From Spirochaeta isovalerica (GTDB lineage Bacteria; Spirochaetota; Spirochaetia; DSM-2461): a stretch of 64,000 nt of DNA. Position numbers and translations under genes: made by a program. The notes beneath the pieces were generated by a model. The model worked only from the letters and a program-made list of their open reading frames with translations. It did no database searches and had not been told where the DNA came from. The DNA lies in NCBI RefSeq assembly GCF_014207565.1, contig NZ_JACHGJ010000002.1:372001-436000 (forward strand), written 5' to 3'. Shown one piece after another: positions 16,705-25,407 of this stretch. The number at the start of each line of letters is the position of its first letter. The first letter of the stretch is position 1.

Positions 16705-18162
16705 ATGATGCAGACACTTCTTTGGTACGATATCGAAACTTTCGGCCGCGACCCCGCCTGGGACAAAGTCGCCCAGTTCGCCGCTGTCCGGACCGACAGC
16801 AATTTTGAACCCATAGAAGATCCCATTGTCCTGTATTGCAAGATTACGCCCGATTATATTCCCGATCCCATGGCGTCTCTCATTACGGGGATTACCCCCC
16901 AGGAGACTCTGGAAAAAGGAGTTACGGAATACGAGTTCATCAAAGCTATCAATCAGCAGTTCATCCGGCCCGGCACCTGCGTCGCCGGGTTCAACAGCAT
17001 CCGTTTCGATGACGAGTTCATCCGCAATCTCTATTACCGCAATTTCTTCGATCCTTATGTCCGCGAATGGGCGGGCGGCAACAGCCGCTGGGACATCATC
17101 GATCTGGTGCGGATGACTCACGATCTGAGGCCCGAAGGGATCAGCTGGCCGGTAAATGAAGAGGGGAGACCGGTTTTCAAACTGGAAGAGCTGACGGCTG
17201 CCAACGGCCTGAGCCATAAAAACGCCCATGACGCCCTCTCCGACGTGTACGCCACGATCGATATGGCCAAACTGATTCACGAAAAGCAGCCCAAGCTGTT
17301 CAAATACTATTTCAAGCTGAGAAAAAAAAATGAAGCGGCGGCGCTGATCGATCTGCATAATCCCAAACCGATCCTTCACACATCTTCCATGTTCACAAAT
17401 GGAAAGGGATGCACGGCCATCGTTCTGCCGCTCACGGTCGATCCCCACAACCGGAACTGCATACTCTCTTTCGATCTGTCGGAAGATCCGGCTCCTCTTC
17501 TTGAATTGTCCGTTGATGAGATCCGGGTGAGAATCTTCACCCGTCACGATCATATGCCCGAAGGGGTGTCCCGCATTCCCGTCAAAGGGATTCATCTGAA
17601 TAAGTGCCCGGCTATCGCCCCGTTGAGTACTCTCACTGACGAAGATGCTGTCCGCATCGGCATTGATAAAGAACTGGCCATGGCCAACTATGAAAAACTC
17701 CGGAAAGGGGAAAATCTCATTCAGAAACTGCACAAAGTTTATGACAGGAAATTGACCTCGGACAAGAGCGACCCCGACTTTCAGATATACAGCGGCGGTT
17801 TTTTTCACGATGACGATAAAAAGAACTTCCGGAAGATTCACGAGCGGAAAGGCCGGGAGATTTTTAATAACGATCTGGTTTTCGAAGATCCCCGCATTCC
17901 CGAGATGCTCCGCCGTTTCCAGGGACGCAACTTTCCCGAAACCATGACCGAAGAGGAAAAAAAGCGGTGGATCAGTTTCTGTGCCGGCCGCATCCTCATG
18001 CCTCCGGTCGACGGAGAAACATCGGATTTCGGAGAATTCAACAAGCGGCTTGAAACCTACAGGAAGAGCCATCAGCTTTCAGCCAAGGAAAAAATGATCA
18101 TCAAAGCGTTGGGTGAATATTCCGATTATCTGAAAAAAGAAATCCTGGAATTCGGAGAATAA
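16705..18162 (+). CDS. sbcB: Exodeoxyribonuclease I
   Basis: A 485-residue 3'-5' single-strand DNA exonuclease of the DEDDh class. The first motif is LLWYDIETFG (Asp9, Glu11); motif II is FNSIRFDDEFIRNLYYRNFFDPY; motif III contains HDALSDVYAT (His and Asp). The rest matches the SH3-like and helical C-terminal parts of ExoI, and the length equals the family's usual 475-490. It trims 3' overhangs in recombination and mismatch repair. A second ATG one codon later is equally possible as the start. The gene stands alone and ends at a hairpin. Confidence 0.95.
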   Translation: MMQTLLWYDIETFGRDPAWDKVAQFAAVRTDSNFEPIEDPIVLYCKITPDYIPDPMASLITGITPQETLEKGVTEYEFIKAINQQFIRPGTCVAGFNSIRFDDEFIRNLYYRNFFDPYVREWAGGNSRWDIIDLVRMTHDLRPEGISWPVNEEGRPVFKLEELTAANGLSHKNAHDALSDVYATIDMAKLIHEKQPKLFKYYFKLRKKNEAAALIDLHNPKPILHTSSMFTNGKGCTAIVLPLTVDPHNRNCILSFDLSEDPAPLLELSVDEIRVRIFTRHDHMPEGVSRIPVKGIHLNKCPAIAPLSTLTDEDAVRIGIDKELAMANYEKLRKGENLIQKLHKVYDRKLTSDKSDPDFQIYSGGFFHDDDKKNFRKIHERKGREIFNNDLVFEDPRIPEMLRRFQGRNFPETMTEEEKKRWISFCAGRILMPPVDGETSDFGEFNKRLETYRKSHQLSAKEKMIIKALGEYSDYLKKEILEFGE

Positions 18163-18183
18163 AAAAGGGAGCCGCAGGCTCCC
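18161..18183 (-). terminator. Terminator of the small-protein genes (also after sbcB)
   Basis: Stem GGGAGCC/GGCTCCC with a 3-base loop. The six A residues at 18161-18166 become the U run when read on the minus strand, so it ends transcripts coming from the small genes at 18217-18645. It lies directly after the sbcB stop and may serve both directions. Confidence 0.75.
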
Positions 18184-18216
18184 TCATTAATCTATTCAAC
18201 TAAACTGGTGGTGTTA

Positions 18217-18405
18217 TTATGATGCAATAGCCAGTAATCTATTGCCAGTTTCAACGAGAAACCGTCCGGCCGCTTCGATAACTCTGTTTTTTCTCAGCGA
18301 AGCGGTCATTCTGTAGATCCTTTCGGCTTCAGCGTACTGCATTAATCTCTCTTTTCTCTGGAGAGCCATCAATTGTTCATCGTAAAGACTGAATTGGTTT
18401 AACAT
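18217..18405 (-). CDS. Small protein A of a tandem pair
   Basis: A 62-residue basic protein starting MLNQFSLYDEQL and ending FLVETGNRLLAIAS. The ATG has AAAGGA 6 bases upstream, and a terminator follows the stop. Its C-terminus resembles that of the neighbouring 67-residue protein (ALVSTGTRLLEIA), and both begin MLN, so they look like diverged paralogues. The sequence is mostly predicted helix with many Arg, Glu and Leu residues, and there is no signal peptide or membrane helix. No family is recognised. Confidence 0.6.
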   Translation of the reverse strand: MLNQFSLYDEQLMALQRKERLMQYAEAERIYRMTASLRKNRVIEAAGRFLVETGNRLLAIAS

Positions 18406-18441
18406 GATAAATCCTTTTATAGTAACCGTGCCCGAATCCTT

Positions 18442-18645
18442 TCAGGCAATTTCCAGAAGGCGGGTTCCTGTGGAAACCAGCGCCTTACCCGTTTTGTGAA
18501 AAATGAAAGTGGCAACTTTGCCGTGCTTCTCAGACCTGATCTTTTTTTTGAACGAAGTCATTCTCAGTTGATCAGAGGTGCTGTAAAAATCATCCATTTT
18601 CATTTTTGATAGAAGCAGCAATAAGTAAGTGTCATTGTTCAGCAT
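18442..18645 (-). CDS. Small protein B of a tandem pair
   Basis: A 67-residue protein starting MLNNDTYLLLLLSKMKMDD and ending HKTGKALVSTGTRLLEIA. The ATG at 18645 is preferred over the upstream in-frame ATG because AGGAG lies 7 bases before it; the longer frame would also run into the terminator stem. It is basic, soluble and mostly helical. It precedes small protein A by 36 bases with the same C-terminal pattern. Two intrinsic terminators lie between it and the upstream short ORF, so its expression must depend on readthrough or on a promoter after them. Confidence 0.55.
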   Translation of the reverse strand: MLNNDTYLLLLLSKMKMDDFYSTSDQLRMTSFKKKIRSEKHGKVATFIFHKTGKALVSTGTRLLEIA

Positions 18646-18685
18646 ACTTAGTCTCCTGATTATGCCGGGACAATCCCGTAGTTCG

Positions 18686-18733
18686 AAAAAAAAAGCCGTA
18701 TGCGCCTTCATTTCTGAAGTCGTTTACGGCTTT
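18686..18733 (-). terminator. Second terminator upstream of the small-protein pair
   Basis: On the minus strand a 9-bp stem (AAAGCCGTA with TACGGCTTT) encloses a small inner hairpin (CTTCA/TGAAG) and is followed by nine T residues. It lies 41 bases before the start of small protein B. Confidence 0.75.
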
Positions 18734-18754
18734 ATCCAGTCCCTGTCCGGGTAT

Positions 18755-18787
18755 AAAAAAAGCCGCAGCCCCTGCAATGGCTGCGGC
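18755..18787 (-). terminator. First terminator, just after the 22-residue ORF
   Basis: On the minus strand GCCGCAGCC pairs perfectly with GGCTGCGGC across an 8-base loop and is followed by seven T residues. It begins 21 bases after the stop codon of the short ORF at 18809-18877, the same spacing as in the valS leader. Confidence 0.85.
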
Positions 18788-18808
18788 GTGATTCAACTCT
18801 ATTGAAAA

Positions 18809-18877
18809 TCAACAGCGCACAGGCGCATTACAGTTTGAAAATGTCTTTTCAAAGCAATCTGATGTTCTTTTATTCAT
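18809..18877 (-). CDS. Putative 22-residue cysteine-containing leader peptide
   Basis: The minus-strand ATG at 18877 has AAGGAG 9 bases upstream and opens a 22-codon frame starting MNKRTSDCFEKTFSNC and ending PVRC. It has three cysteines, and the last codon before the stop is Cys. A strong terminator follows 21 bases after the stop. The layout is that of a leader peptide in an attenuator, or of a small RNA with a short coding part. Three cysteine codons are suggestive but too few to claim cysteine sensing. Confidence 0.4.
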   Translation of the reverse strand: MNKRTSDCFEKTFSNCNAPVRC

Positions 18878-18967
18878 TTACCTGTGCTCCTTAATTTAGA
18901 TTCCCTTTCGGTTAATAGCAGTATCGGATGATTCTCCGCAAGGGTCAATGGTACAAAATAATTATAA

Positions 18968-20338
18968 TTATTGTTTCACACTTCCCGTTATATGGTCGAG
19001 TTGAAAGCCCGTTGTTCCCAGGCTTATCATTTCCCGGAAAAGGCTGACTTGACGGGCGTACATATCTATCTGCGATTTCAGGTACTCCTTTTCGTCTCCA
19101 TAACCGGACAGCCACTCTTTTTCTTTCTGTTCTATAATCCGCTCATCGGTTAACAGCCGTTCCCTGTAATAATCGATGTTTATTTCATTGAGTTCCATAT
19201 CCATCAGGCTCTGGCGTATAAATTGTTCAATTTGTTCCATAGCCGCTTCATAGGATGCTCTTGAAGCCTGTTCATCATATTCAGCCGCTTCACCGGCGAA
19301 GTACATGGCTCCACCATCGCCGAGCGGGCTTCTTATGGCCAGGGAGAGAGTCAGGTTCCCCTTATCATCGTCCTCCCATCCCTCCTGGATAAAAGGGAAG
19401 AGGGAACCGCTGTAACCCAGTTCCATATGAAACGCCAGGTCCGGTTTGAAGTAAAACTCTCCCTTCCGGATCTTTTTTTTGTATTCATCAGCCTGAACCT
19501 TATGGCGGAACATGGCGAGGTCTCTATTCTCGCTCAGAGCTTTGCCGAAAAGATTTTCCCAACTCTCCCTGTCTCCGGTTTCCAGAGGCTCCGTCCTGAT
19601 CATGACGGGACTCAGTTCTATCCCCGTAAGATAAGTGAGATTGAGAGTCGTGCTTTTTATCTGCTGCGAAATTTTCCTGATTGCCAGGTCTGATTCCCTC
19701 AGGCTGTTTTCCACTTCCAGGTATTCGGTCCGGAGGATCATGCCGTTGCTCAGGCTGTCGGAAGCTATCCCTTCGAGTCGCTTAACCAGTTCATTCTGTT
19801 TGCTCAGCGCCAGCTCGATCTCCTTTAAATAATGAAGGACGTGGCTGTTGATCAGAATTTCCGTTTTTATCTGATCTTCGGTTTTTCCCCTGTCTTCCAG
19901 GGCCGCTCCGGCTCCCTCTTTTGCCGCTTTGATGGAATTGAGGATTTTCCCCCAGGTAAAGATCGGCTGGTCGAGGACCAGTTTGAAATCGTAATAGGTG
20001 TTGCCTGTCATTTCGAATACGACATCCTCTTCCGGCATGGAGATGACTAAAGGGCCGGGCAAAACCATCTCACCCAGAGCCCCGGCTTCAACCGTAAGCG
20101 TATCGGGATTGGTTATATAACTGAGATTGGATTCAAAGTCTACTGTCGGTGCGGACCGGCTTATCGCTTCTTTCACCCTATAGGACGAGGCTTTCCAGGC
20201 CGCTTCTTTTTCCGCCAGATCCGCGCTATTGGCCAAAGCCGTCTCAATAAGCTGATCAACGGTGTAAAATGTCGTCTGTGAGTAGGCCGGCAGGCACAGT
20301 GCGGCCGGCAGCATGAGCAGAAGTAAGATTTTTTTCAT
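18968..20338 (-). CDS. TolC-like outer-membrane efflux protein
   Basis: A 456-residue protein with a signal peptide (MKKILLLLMLPAALCLPAYS) and the duplicated outer-membrane efflux protein architecture: long heptad-rich helices around residues 30-60, 160-230, 265-300 and 370-440, with beta-rich segments between them. It would form the trimeric outer-membrane channel for the RND pump encoded divergently. Its first codon overlaps the stop of the TetR gene (ATGA), so regulator and channel are co-transcribed on the minus strand while the adaptor and pump are on the plus strand. Confidence 0.9.
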   Translation of the reverse strand: MKKILLLLMLPAALCLPAYSQTTFYTVDQLIETALANSADLAEKEAAWKASSYRVKEAISRSAPTVDFESNLSYITNPDTLTVEAGALGEMVLPGPLVISMPEEDVVFEMTGNTYYDFKLVLDQPIFTWGKILNSIKAAKEGAGAALEDRGKTEDQIKTEILINSHVLHYLKEIELALSKQNELVKRLEGIASDSLSNGMILRTEYLEVENSLRESDLAIRKISQQIKSTTLNLTYLTGIELSPVMIRTEPLETGDRESWENLFGKALSENRDLAMFRHKVQADEYKKKIRKGEFYFKPDLAFHMELGYSGSLFPFIQEGWEDDDKGNLTLSLAIRSPLGDGGAMYFAGEAAEYDEQASRASYEAAMEQIEQFIRQSLMDMELNEINIDYYRERLLTDERIIEQKEKEWLSGYGDEKEYLKSQIDMYARQVSLFREMISLGTTGFQLDHITGSVKQ

Positions 20339-20940
20339 ATGACAGTATCCTCCAGAGCCCTGTATTCCTCTCTCCCCGTTTCGGAAAGAACGCCTTCAAG
20401 AAGGATCTTTTCAATAAAGAAAAACAGATCGAAAGAAGAGTCTTTAATCCCGTACCGGCTTTCCATGGTCATGAAAACCTCAATTATACCCAGCAGAATG
20501 TAGGGGGGTGTTTCGTCTTCAAGCTCCTTGCGGAGTATGCCTCTGGCCACCCCCTCTTTCATGACTTTTCCGGTGATATCGATAATGTGCTGGCTTATGG
20601 CGGGAAAAATGATTTCCTGAATCAATCCGTTTTCCGAGGCAATCTTCGTCAGAGGGAAATCTCTGGAAAAGGAATGGGCCGCATAGAGGATCAGTTTTTT
20701 CAGTTTCAGGGTAAATGGGCAATCCTCATCATCGGCAATAACCTGAAGATCGTCCAGAATCTGGTTCAGTTTCAGTTCTATCGCTTCTTTCATCAGCTCG
20801 AACTTGCCGGGAAAGTGGTTGTACAGTGTTTTTTTAGTAATTCCAAGGTTGTCGGCTATCTCTTCCATGGTGAGGTTTTTATACCCTTTTTCCATAAAAA
20901 GACGGGAAGCCGACTGAAGCATCAATTCTCGCTTTGACAT
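20335..20940 (-). CDS. TetR-family regulator of the RND efflux system
   Basis: A 201-residue repressor with an N-terminal helix-turn-helix (KNLTMEEIADNLGITKKTLYNHFPGKFELM). The C-terminal ligand domain is mostly helical. The ATG at 20940 is chosen over the GTG at 20952 because GGAG lies 8 bases before the ATG, inside the longer frame. It heads the TolC gene's operon and faces the adaptor/pump operon; an AT-rich inverted repeat between the two start codons is its likely operator. It probably represses both directions until an effector, such as a pump substrate, binds. Confidence 0.88.
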   Translation of the reverse strand: MSKRELMLQSASRLFMEKGYKNLTMEEIADNLGITKKTLYNHFPGKFELMKEAIELKLNQILDDLQVIADDEDCPFTLKLKKLILYAAHSFSRDFPLTKIASENGLIQEIIFPAISQHIIDITGKVMKEGVARGILRKELEDETPPYILLGIIEVFMTMESRYGIKDSSFDLFFFIEKILLEGVLSETGREEYRALEDTVI

Positions 20941-20955
20941 TTCTTTCTCCACATA

Positions 20956-20983
20956 TTACACTATTATAGTATATATAGTGTAA
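20956..20983. promoter_or_regulatory. Likely TetR operator between tolC-type and RND operons
   Basis: An inverted repeat with perfect 9-bp arms, TTACACTAT and ATAGTGTAA, separated by 10 AT-rich bases. It lies 16 bases before the tetR start and 32 before the adaptor start, well placed to block both divergent promoters. Confidence 0.7.
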
Positions 20984-21014
20984 AAATGAAAGTCCTTTGA
21001 AGGAAGAGTAATAT

Positions 21015-22064
21015 ATGTCGTCAAGAAGTATTCTGGGTAAATCCCTATTCTTATTTATTGTGGCGCTCTCGGCAGCGGCGCTGATTCTCATAACATCTCT
21101 CAGGAAGGAAGCTGTCAGGGAAGAACCGGTTCTGCCCGTTGAAACCCTCATCCCTTTTCAGGGCGATCTGGAGAAGATAATCACCATAAGCGGCTTTGTC
21201 GAGAGCGAAACCACCGTTACGGTTCTCCCCAGAATCGGCGGGACTCTTGAGGATATTTCCGTTGAAATGGGAGACCCAGTTGAGAAAGATCAGGTTATTG
21301 CCCATATCGATAGTGAGCCTTACACGCTTTCCTACAACCAGGCGAGGGCAGCTTACCTGGCGGCTGAATCAACTTTCAAACGCGTATCTTCTCTATATGC
21401 GACCAAATCGGTCTCCCAGCAGAACTATGACGAGGCCAAGGGGAACTTCGATGCTCTGCAGGCTTCATACGAACTTGCCGAGCTTAACCTCAGTTATACA
21501 AATCTCAGCTCGCCGGTTAAAGGCGTTGTTCTGCAGAAGCATGTGTCCCGCGGTTCCATGGTGGCGCCTCAGGTCCCCGTCGTGACCATAGGAGATATTG
21601 AGAACCTTCGCGTCAAATGCGGCATTCCGGAAATCCATTATTCCTATTTTCAGAAGCAGGGGCGTTCCATGGAAGTTAAGATTCGGGTCCCTGCCATGGA
21701 TAACAGGGTTTACAGTGGGACTATCAGCCATATCGCTCCCTATGTATCCTCCCAATCGAGAAATTTTTCCATTATCTGTGGAATTGATGATGAAGAGCTG
21801 ACGTTGAGACCGGGAATGTTTGCCTATGTGGAATTTGTCATGGATAAGAGAATCGGCACATACTATCTGCCCTATAAAGCTCTTTCCGGAGGGGGGCTCT
21901 GGTATGTCGATGAAGAAAATACGGCCCGGTTTGTCCCTTTTGAGCCACAGTTCGGCAACGATGAGTTCTTTGAACTTCCCGCTGATCTGGCTGACAGAAA
22001 ATATGTACTCAAAGGCCAGTATTTTCTCGAAGAAGGTAAAACTGTCCGGCTTCTGGGAGAGTGA
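21015..22064 (+). CDS. RND efflux periplasmic adaptor (membrane fusion protein)
   Basis: A 349-residue adaptor with an N-terminal membrane anchor (LFLFIVALSAAALILITSL), a barrel-sandwich half (SGFVESETTVTVLPRIGGTLEDISVEMG), a short helical hairpin (about residues 105-160), the second lipoyl half (LSSPVKGVVLQKHVSRGSMV) and a beta-barrel domain. It links the inner-membrane pump to the TolC-like channel. It is the first gene on the plus side of the tetR operator, and the pump gene starts 3 bases after its stop. Confidence 0.92.
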   Translation: MSSRSILGKSLFLFIVALSAAALILITSLRKEAVREEPVLPVETLIPFQGDLEKIITISGFVESETTVTVLPRIGGTLEDISVEMGDPVEKDQVIAHIDSEPYTLSYNQARAAYLAAESTFKRVSSLYATKSVSQQNYDEAKGNFDALQASYELAELNLSYTNLSSPVKGVVLQKHVSRGSMVAPQVPVVTIGDIENLRVKCGIPEIHYSYFQKQGRSMEVKIRVPAMDNRVYSGTISHIAPYVSSQSRNFSIICGIDDEELTLRPGMFAYVEFVMDKRIGTYYLPYKALSGGGLWYVDEENTARFVPFEPQFGNDEFFELPADLADRKYVLKGQYFLEEGKTVRLLGE

Positions 22065-22067
22065 TAA

Positions 22068-25000
22068 ATGAAAGTTTCCGATTTTGCCATCAAACATCCC
22101 GCCATTATCTCCATTCTGCTGGTCGTTCTTCTTCTCTTCGGAGTTATGTCAGCCATACAGCTGCCCCAGGATTACCTGGCGGATATCAGTCTGCCCACTG
22201 CCATGATTCTGACAACCTATCCCGGAGGAAGTCCCGGAGACATTGAACGGGAAATAACAAAACCTCTGGAAGATGAACTGAGCACTATTTCGGGACTGGA
22301 CGAAATCTCTTCCGTTTCTCTCAATTCCCTATCGAATATCATCCTTGATTTTGAGATGGGGCAGGAGGTCAGCGACCGGCTGATCGATATAAGGGAAAAA
22401 ATCAACAACGTTCTCCCCGACCTGCCCGAAGGAATATCGGGATCGCCATCGATCGTGGAGTTTAATTCATCAGTCAAGCCGATTTTTATTTTTACTGTTG
22501 AGACGGCCATGACAAATGATGATCTAAGCCTGTTTATCGATGATATCCTCAAGCCGGCCATAGCCAGGATAGACGGCGTCTCCGAGGTTTCGATAAACGG
22601 CCTGAGGGAATCGATCGTGCAAGTGGAGCTGGACCTTGATCGGCTTGAGGCTCTGGAGATTCCCGTGCTCGATATTTACAATGTCCTCAGATACAGCAAC
22701 GTCGCCTTTCCCGGAGGTGATGTTCAGTTCCAGGGAAACCGGACAACCATCAGGACCGAAGGGGAATACGGCTCTCTCGATGATTTGAGAAATGTAGTCG
22801 TCTCCTTTGCCGATGAGCAGTATATCCGTTTATCCGATGTGGCTTCCGTTGAAAGAGTTCTGGAAAAACCCGATCTCTATGCGGTCAACAAGGGAGAAGA
22901 GACCATCACGGTCAGCATCATAAAAAAGAGAAAAGCCGATACGGGTAAAATCGTTGCATCCATAAATGAGGTACTGTCGGAGATGGATGATCAGGTGGAT
23001 TTTTCCGTGCTCCTCGATGACAGCCGGAATATCAATCTGTCCATAAATTCGGTTCAGCGCTCGGCTCTGCTCGGGGCTTTTCTGGCAATTCTCGTTCTCC
23101 TTCTGTTCCTTCATAACGGAACAACGACGCTTATTGTCGCAATTTCAATTCCCGTTTCCGTACTGATGGCTTTTATCGGTTTAAAGTTGAAAGGCCAGAC
23201 CATCAACCTTCTGACTCTGGGCGGCATGACTGTTGCCATCGGCATGATTGTTGACTCCTCGATTGTGGTACTGGAAAATATTCACAGGCACTTCAAAGCT
23301 GGAAAATCAGCTATGGAAGCCGCTTCAATCGGCACTTCGGAGGTGGGGGGGGCTATTATCGCTTCGACATCCACCTCGCTGGCCGCCTTTATCCCCATAT
23401 TGTTCCTGGAGGATTTTACGGGGATTGTTCTCAAAGATGTGGCTCTGACAATCATTTATTCCCTGACCGGCGCCATGTTCGTGGCCATCATAGTGGTTCC
23501 CTTTCTTTCGTCGAGAATATTGAAGGAACAGAAAATGAAAGAGGGCGGTCTCGCTCAGAAATTGAGCCGGTCCATTGAATCGGTCATCGATTTTATGACG
23601 GAACAGTATAAAAGAATGCTCCATTGGGCTCTGGAGAGCTGGAAATTTATACTTGTTGTCGCCTTTCTCGTACTCGGACTGACCTTCCTGGTTTTCAATA
23701 TGCTCGGATTCCAGTTTCTTGAGGCTACGGATATGGGGGAAATCCAGATCTCCATCGATTTTCCCGGAAGCTATTCAATCGAAGAGAGCCGAGACAAACT
23801 TCTCGAAATCGAAGATCTCATATACAGAGAGGTTCCGGAAGCGACTGGCGGACTCTTCTATGCGGGACTTAACAACTTTTTCGCAACCAGTCCCGTGCCC
23901 GACAGGGGATTTGTCTCTCTCTCGCTCTCCTCTCAGGGAGAGAGAAACAGGGATGTTTTTGAAATCATTGATTTGCTTCAGTATGAAATTCCCAGGCAGA
24001 TCACAGATATTGATGTCTCTGTTGTCAACGGGGGCTTGAGTTCTCTTATGGCTGTGGCCACCGGAGGTGAGGGGTACAGTCTCGAACTCTTCGGATCCGA
24101 TATGGATATCCTCATCGAAACTGCCGAGACTCTTGTCCGGATGCTGGAAGAAGACCCCGATGTGGACCGCGCCGATATGAATGTCTCCTTTACATCGGGA
24201 AGTCTCGTTTCCCGTCTCGATCTGGGAGCCATGGGGGAACTGGGGGTCGTTCCCTATGAAGCCGCCATGACGCTCAGAGCTGTATTTCACGGACTGGATT
24301 CGGGTGTATACAGGGAAGGGGACAGCGATTATCCCATATTTCTAACCACGCCCTATGCCGGAGGCGCTGTCGGAGAAGATGCTTTCTACCGGCTCTTTGC
24401 CGATTCGCAGACAGGCAGGAAGATCTCCTTTGCCACCATTGCAAACCTTGAGTCGGAAAGATCCCTTGATACCATAAACAGGAAAAATAAAGTCCGCTCC
24501 GTACAGGTGACGGCCATTCCCAGAGGGTCGGATATCCGGGGCATCAGCACCAGAACGGCTCAATTCATAAAAGACCGGGGACTTCCCCCCGGCGTGAAGT
24601 GGCAGATTGCCGGTCAGTCGGCAGAGACGTTCAATTCCTTTAAATCTCTTCTCGCTGCTATGGCCATTGCCGTCTTTCTGGTTTACGTCGTCATGGTCAT
24701 ACAATTCGAACGGTATACGCAGCCTCTGGTAGTCATGGCATCGGTCCCCTTCTGTATCATCGGCGTAGCCGGAGGTCTGCTGATTTTCGGATCCGGTCTG
24801 TCCATCGTTGCATTTCTAGGGACAATCGCGCTGGCCGGGATAGTCGTGAATAACGCCATCGTCATGATCGACTATATCAACCTGCTGAGAAAAAGAGATT
24901 CCATGGAACTGAAAGAGGCCGTTCTGTACGGCAGTTCCTCCCGCCTGAAACCTATCCTTATGACAACCCTGACAACCGTTCTGGGGGTTATCCCCATGGC

Positions 25001-25142
25001 AGTCGGGCTAGGTGAGGGATCGGCCATTTACGGGCCTCTCGGACAGACCATAGCCGGAGGGTTGATAACCTCTACATTTATCACCCTTTTTATCATTCCC
25101 ATCCTCTATTTCCGACTGGAAAAAAGGAAGGAAAAAAAATAG
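22068..25142 (+). CDS. RND efflux pump, HAE1/AcrB-type inner-membrane transporter
   Basis: A 1024-residue proton-driven pump with the standard plan: one membrane helix at the N-terminus (SILLVVLLLFGVMSAIQLPQ), a large periplasmic porter domain, helices 2-6 (from about 335), and a repeated half from about 525. The proton-relay segment is seen in helix 4 (GGMTVAIGMIVDSSIVVLEN, with one acidic residue where AcrB has DD). The matching second-half motif is LAGIVVNNAIVMIDYIN. It forms a tripartite efflux system with the adjacent adaptor and TolC-like protein. Substrates (drugs, bile-like compounds, lipids) cannot be told. Confidence 0.95.
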   Translation: MKVSDFAIKHPAIISILLVVLLLFGVMSAIQLPQDYLADISLPTAMILTTYPGGSPGDIEREITKPLEDELSTISGLDEISSVSLNSLSNIILDFEMGQEVSDRLIDIREKINNVLPDLPEGISGSPSIVEFNSSVKPIFIFTVETAMTNDDLSLFIDDILKPAIARIDGVSEVSINGLRESIVQVELDLDRLEALEIPVLDIYNVLRYSNVAFPGGDVQFQGNRTTIRTEGEYGSLDDLRNVVVSFADEQYIRLSDVASVERVLEKPDLYAVNKGEETITVSIIKKRKADTGKIVASINEVLSEMDDQVDFSVLLDDSRNINLSINSVQRSALLGAFLAILVLLLFLHNGTTTLIVAISIPVSVLMAFIGLKLKGQTINLLTLGGMTVAIGMIVDSSIVVLENIHRHFKAGKSAMEAASIGTSEVGGAIIASTSTSLAAFIPILFLEDFTGIVLKDVALTIIYSLTGAMFVAIIVVPFLSSRILKEQKMKEGGLAQKLSRSIESVIDFMTEQYKRMLHWALESWKFILVVAFLVLGLTFLVFNMLGFQFLEATDMGEIQISIDFPGSYSIEESRDKLLEIEDLIYREVPEATGGLFYAGLNNFFATSPVPDRGFVSLSLSSQGERNRDVFEIIDLLQYEIPRQITDIDVSVVNGGLSSLMAVATGGEGYSLELFGSDMDILIETAETLVRMLEEDPDVDRADMNVSFTSGSLVSRLDLGAMGELGVVPYEAAMTLRAVFHGLDSGVYREGDSDYPIFLTTPYAGGAVGEDAFYRLFADSQTGRKISFATIANLESERSLDTINRKNKVRSVQVTAIPRGSDIRGISTRTAQFIKDRGLPPGVKWQIAGQSAETFNSFKSLLAAMAIAVFLVYVVMVIQFERYTQPLVVMASVPFCIIGVAGGLLIFGSGLSIVAFLGTIALAGIVVNNAIVMIDYINLLRKRDSMELKEAVLYGSSSRLKPILMTTLTTVLGVIPMAVGLGEGSAIYGPLGQTIAGGLITSTFITLFIIPILYFRLEKRKEKK

Positions 25143-25155
25143 AAAAAAGTTTCTC

Positions 25156-25191
25156 ATATCGCCTTTTATGTCTTCCCTAAAAAGGCGATAT
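25156..25191 (+). terminator. Hairpin after the RND operon
   Basis: Twelve-base arms ATATCGCCTTTT and AAAAGGCGATAT enclose a 12-base loop, 14 bases after the pump gene's stop. There is no clear T run after it, so it may be a weak terminator or an mRNA-stabilising hairpin. Confidence 0.5.
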
Positions 25192-25192
25192 A

Positions 25193-25407
25193 TAATATCA
25201 CTTCTTAGGCTGTAAGCCACGGCCAGAAAAGGGATTCCTTTGCTGACCGCTTATTTTATTCAGATTGTGATGCTGTTGAGGAAAACAGTGTCCTCGAGTC
25301 GACCACCCTGTCTGGTTATATGGTTTGAATGTTAATAAGCGAGATCGGTAGAAAAGATCCCGGAAAACAACCATGGACAGTTCCCGGCTCGGATCAGGAG
25401 GTGTTCT
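25193..25407 (+). other. 215-base leader region of the decarboxylase gene
   Basis: This non-coding stretch separates the RND operon from the decarboxylase gene. An imperfect hairpin (25356-25395) closes with GATCC/GGATC and ends directly before the Shine-Dalgarno sequence AGGAGG at 25396-25401. An earlier GAGG/CCTC hairpin lies near 25279-25296. Polyamine genes are often controlled through their leaders, but no known riboswitch is recognised here. Confidence 0.3.

Noticed and set aside
16669-18072. 467-codon minus-strand ORF opposite exonuclease I
   Set aside because: The plus-strand frame has the DEDDh motifs and full ExoI length; the opposite frame is a shadow.
25193-25407. Known riboswitch before the ornithine/lysine decarboxylase gene
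   Set aside because: Only simple hairpins are visible; no conserved riboswitch core could be recognised.
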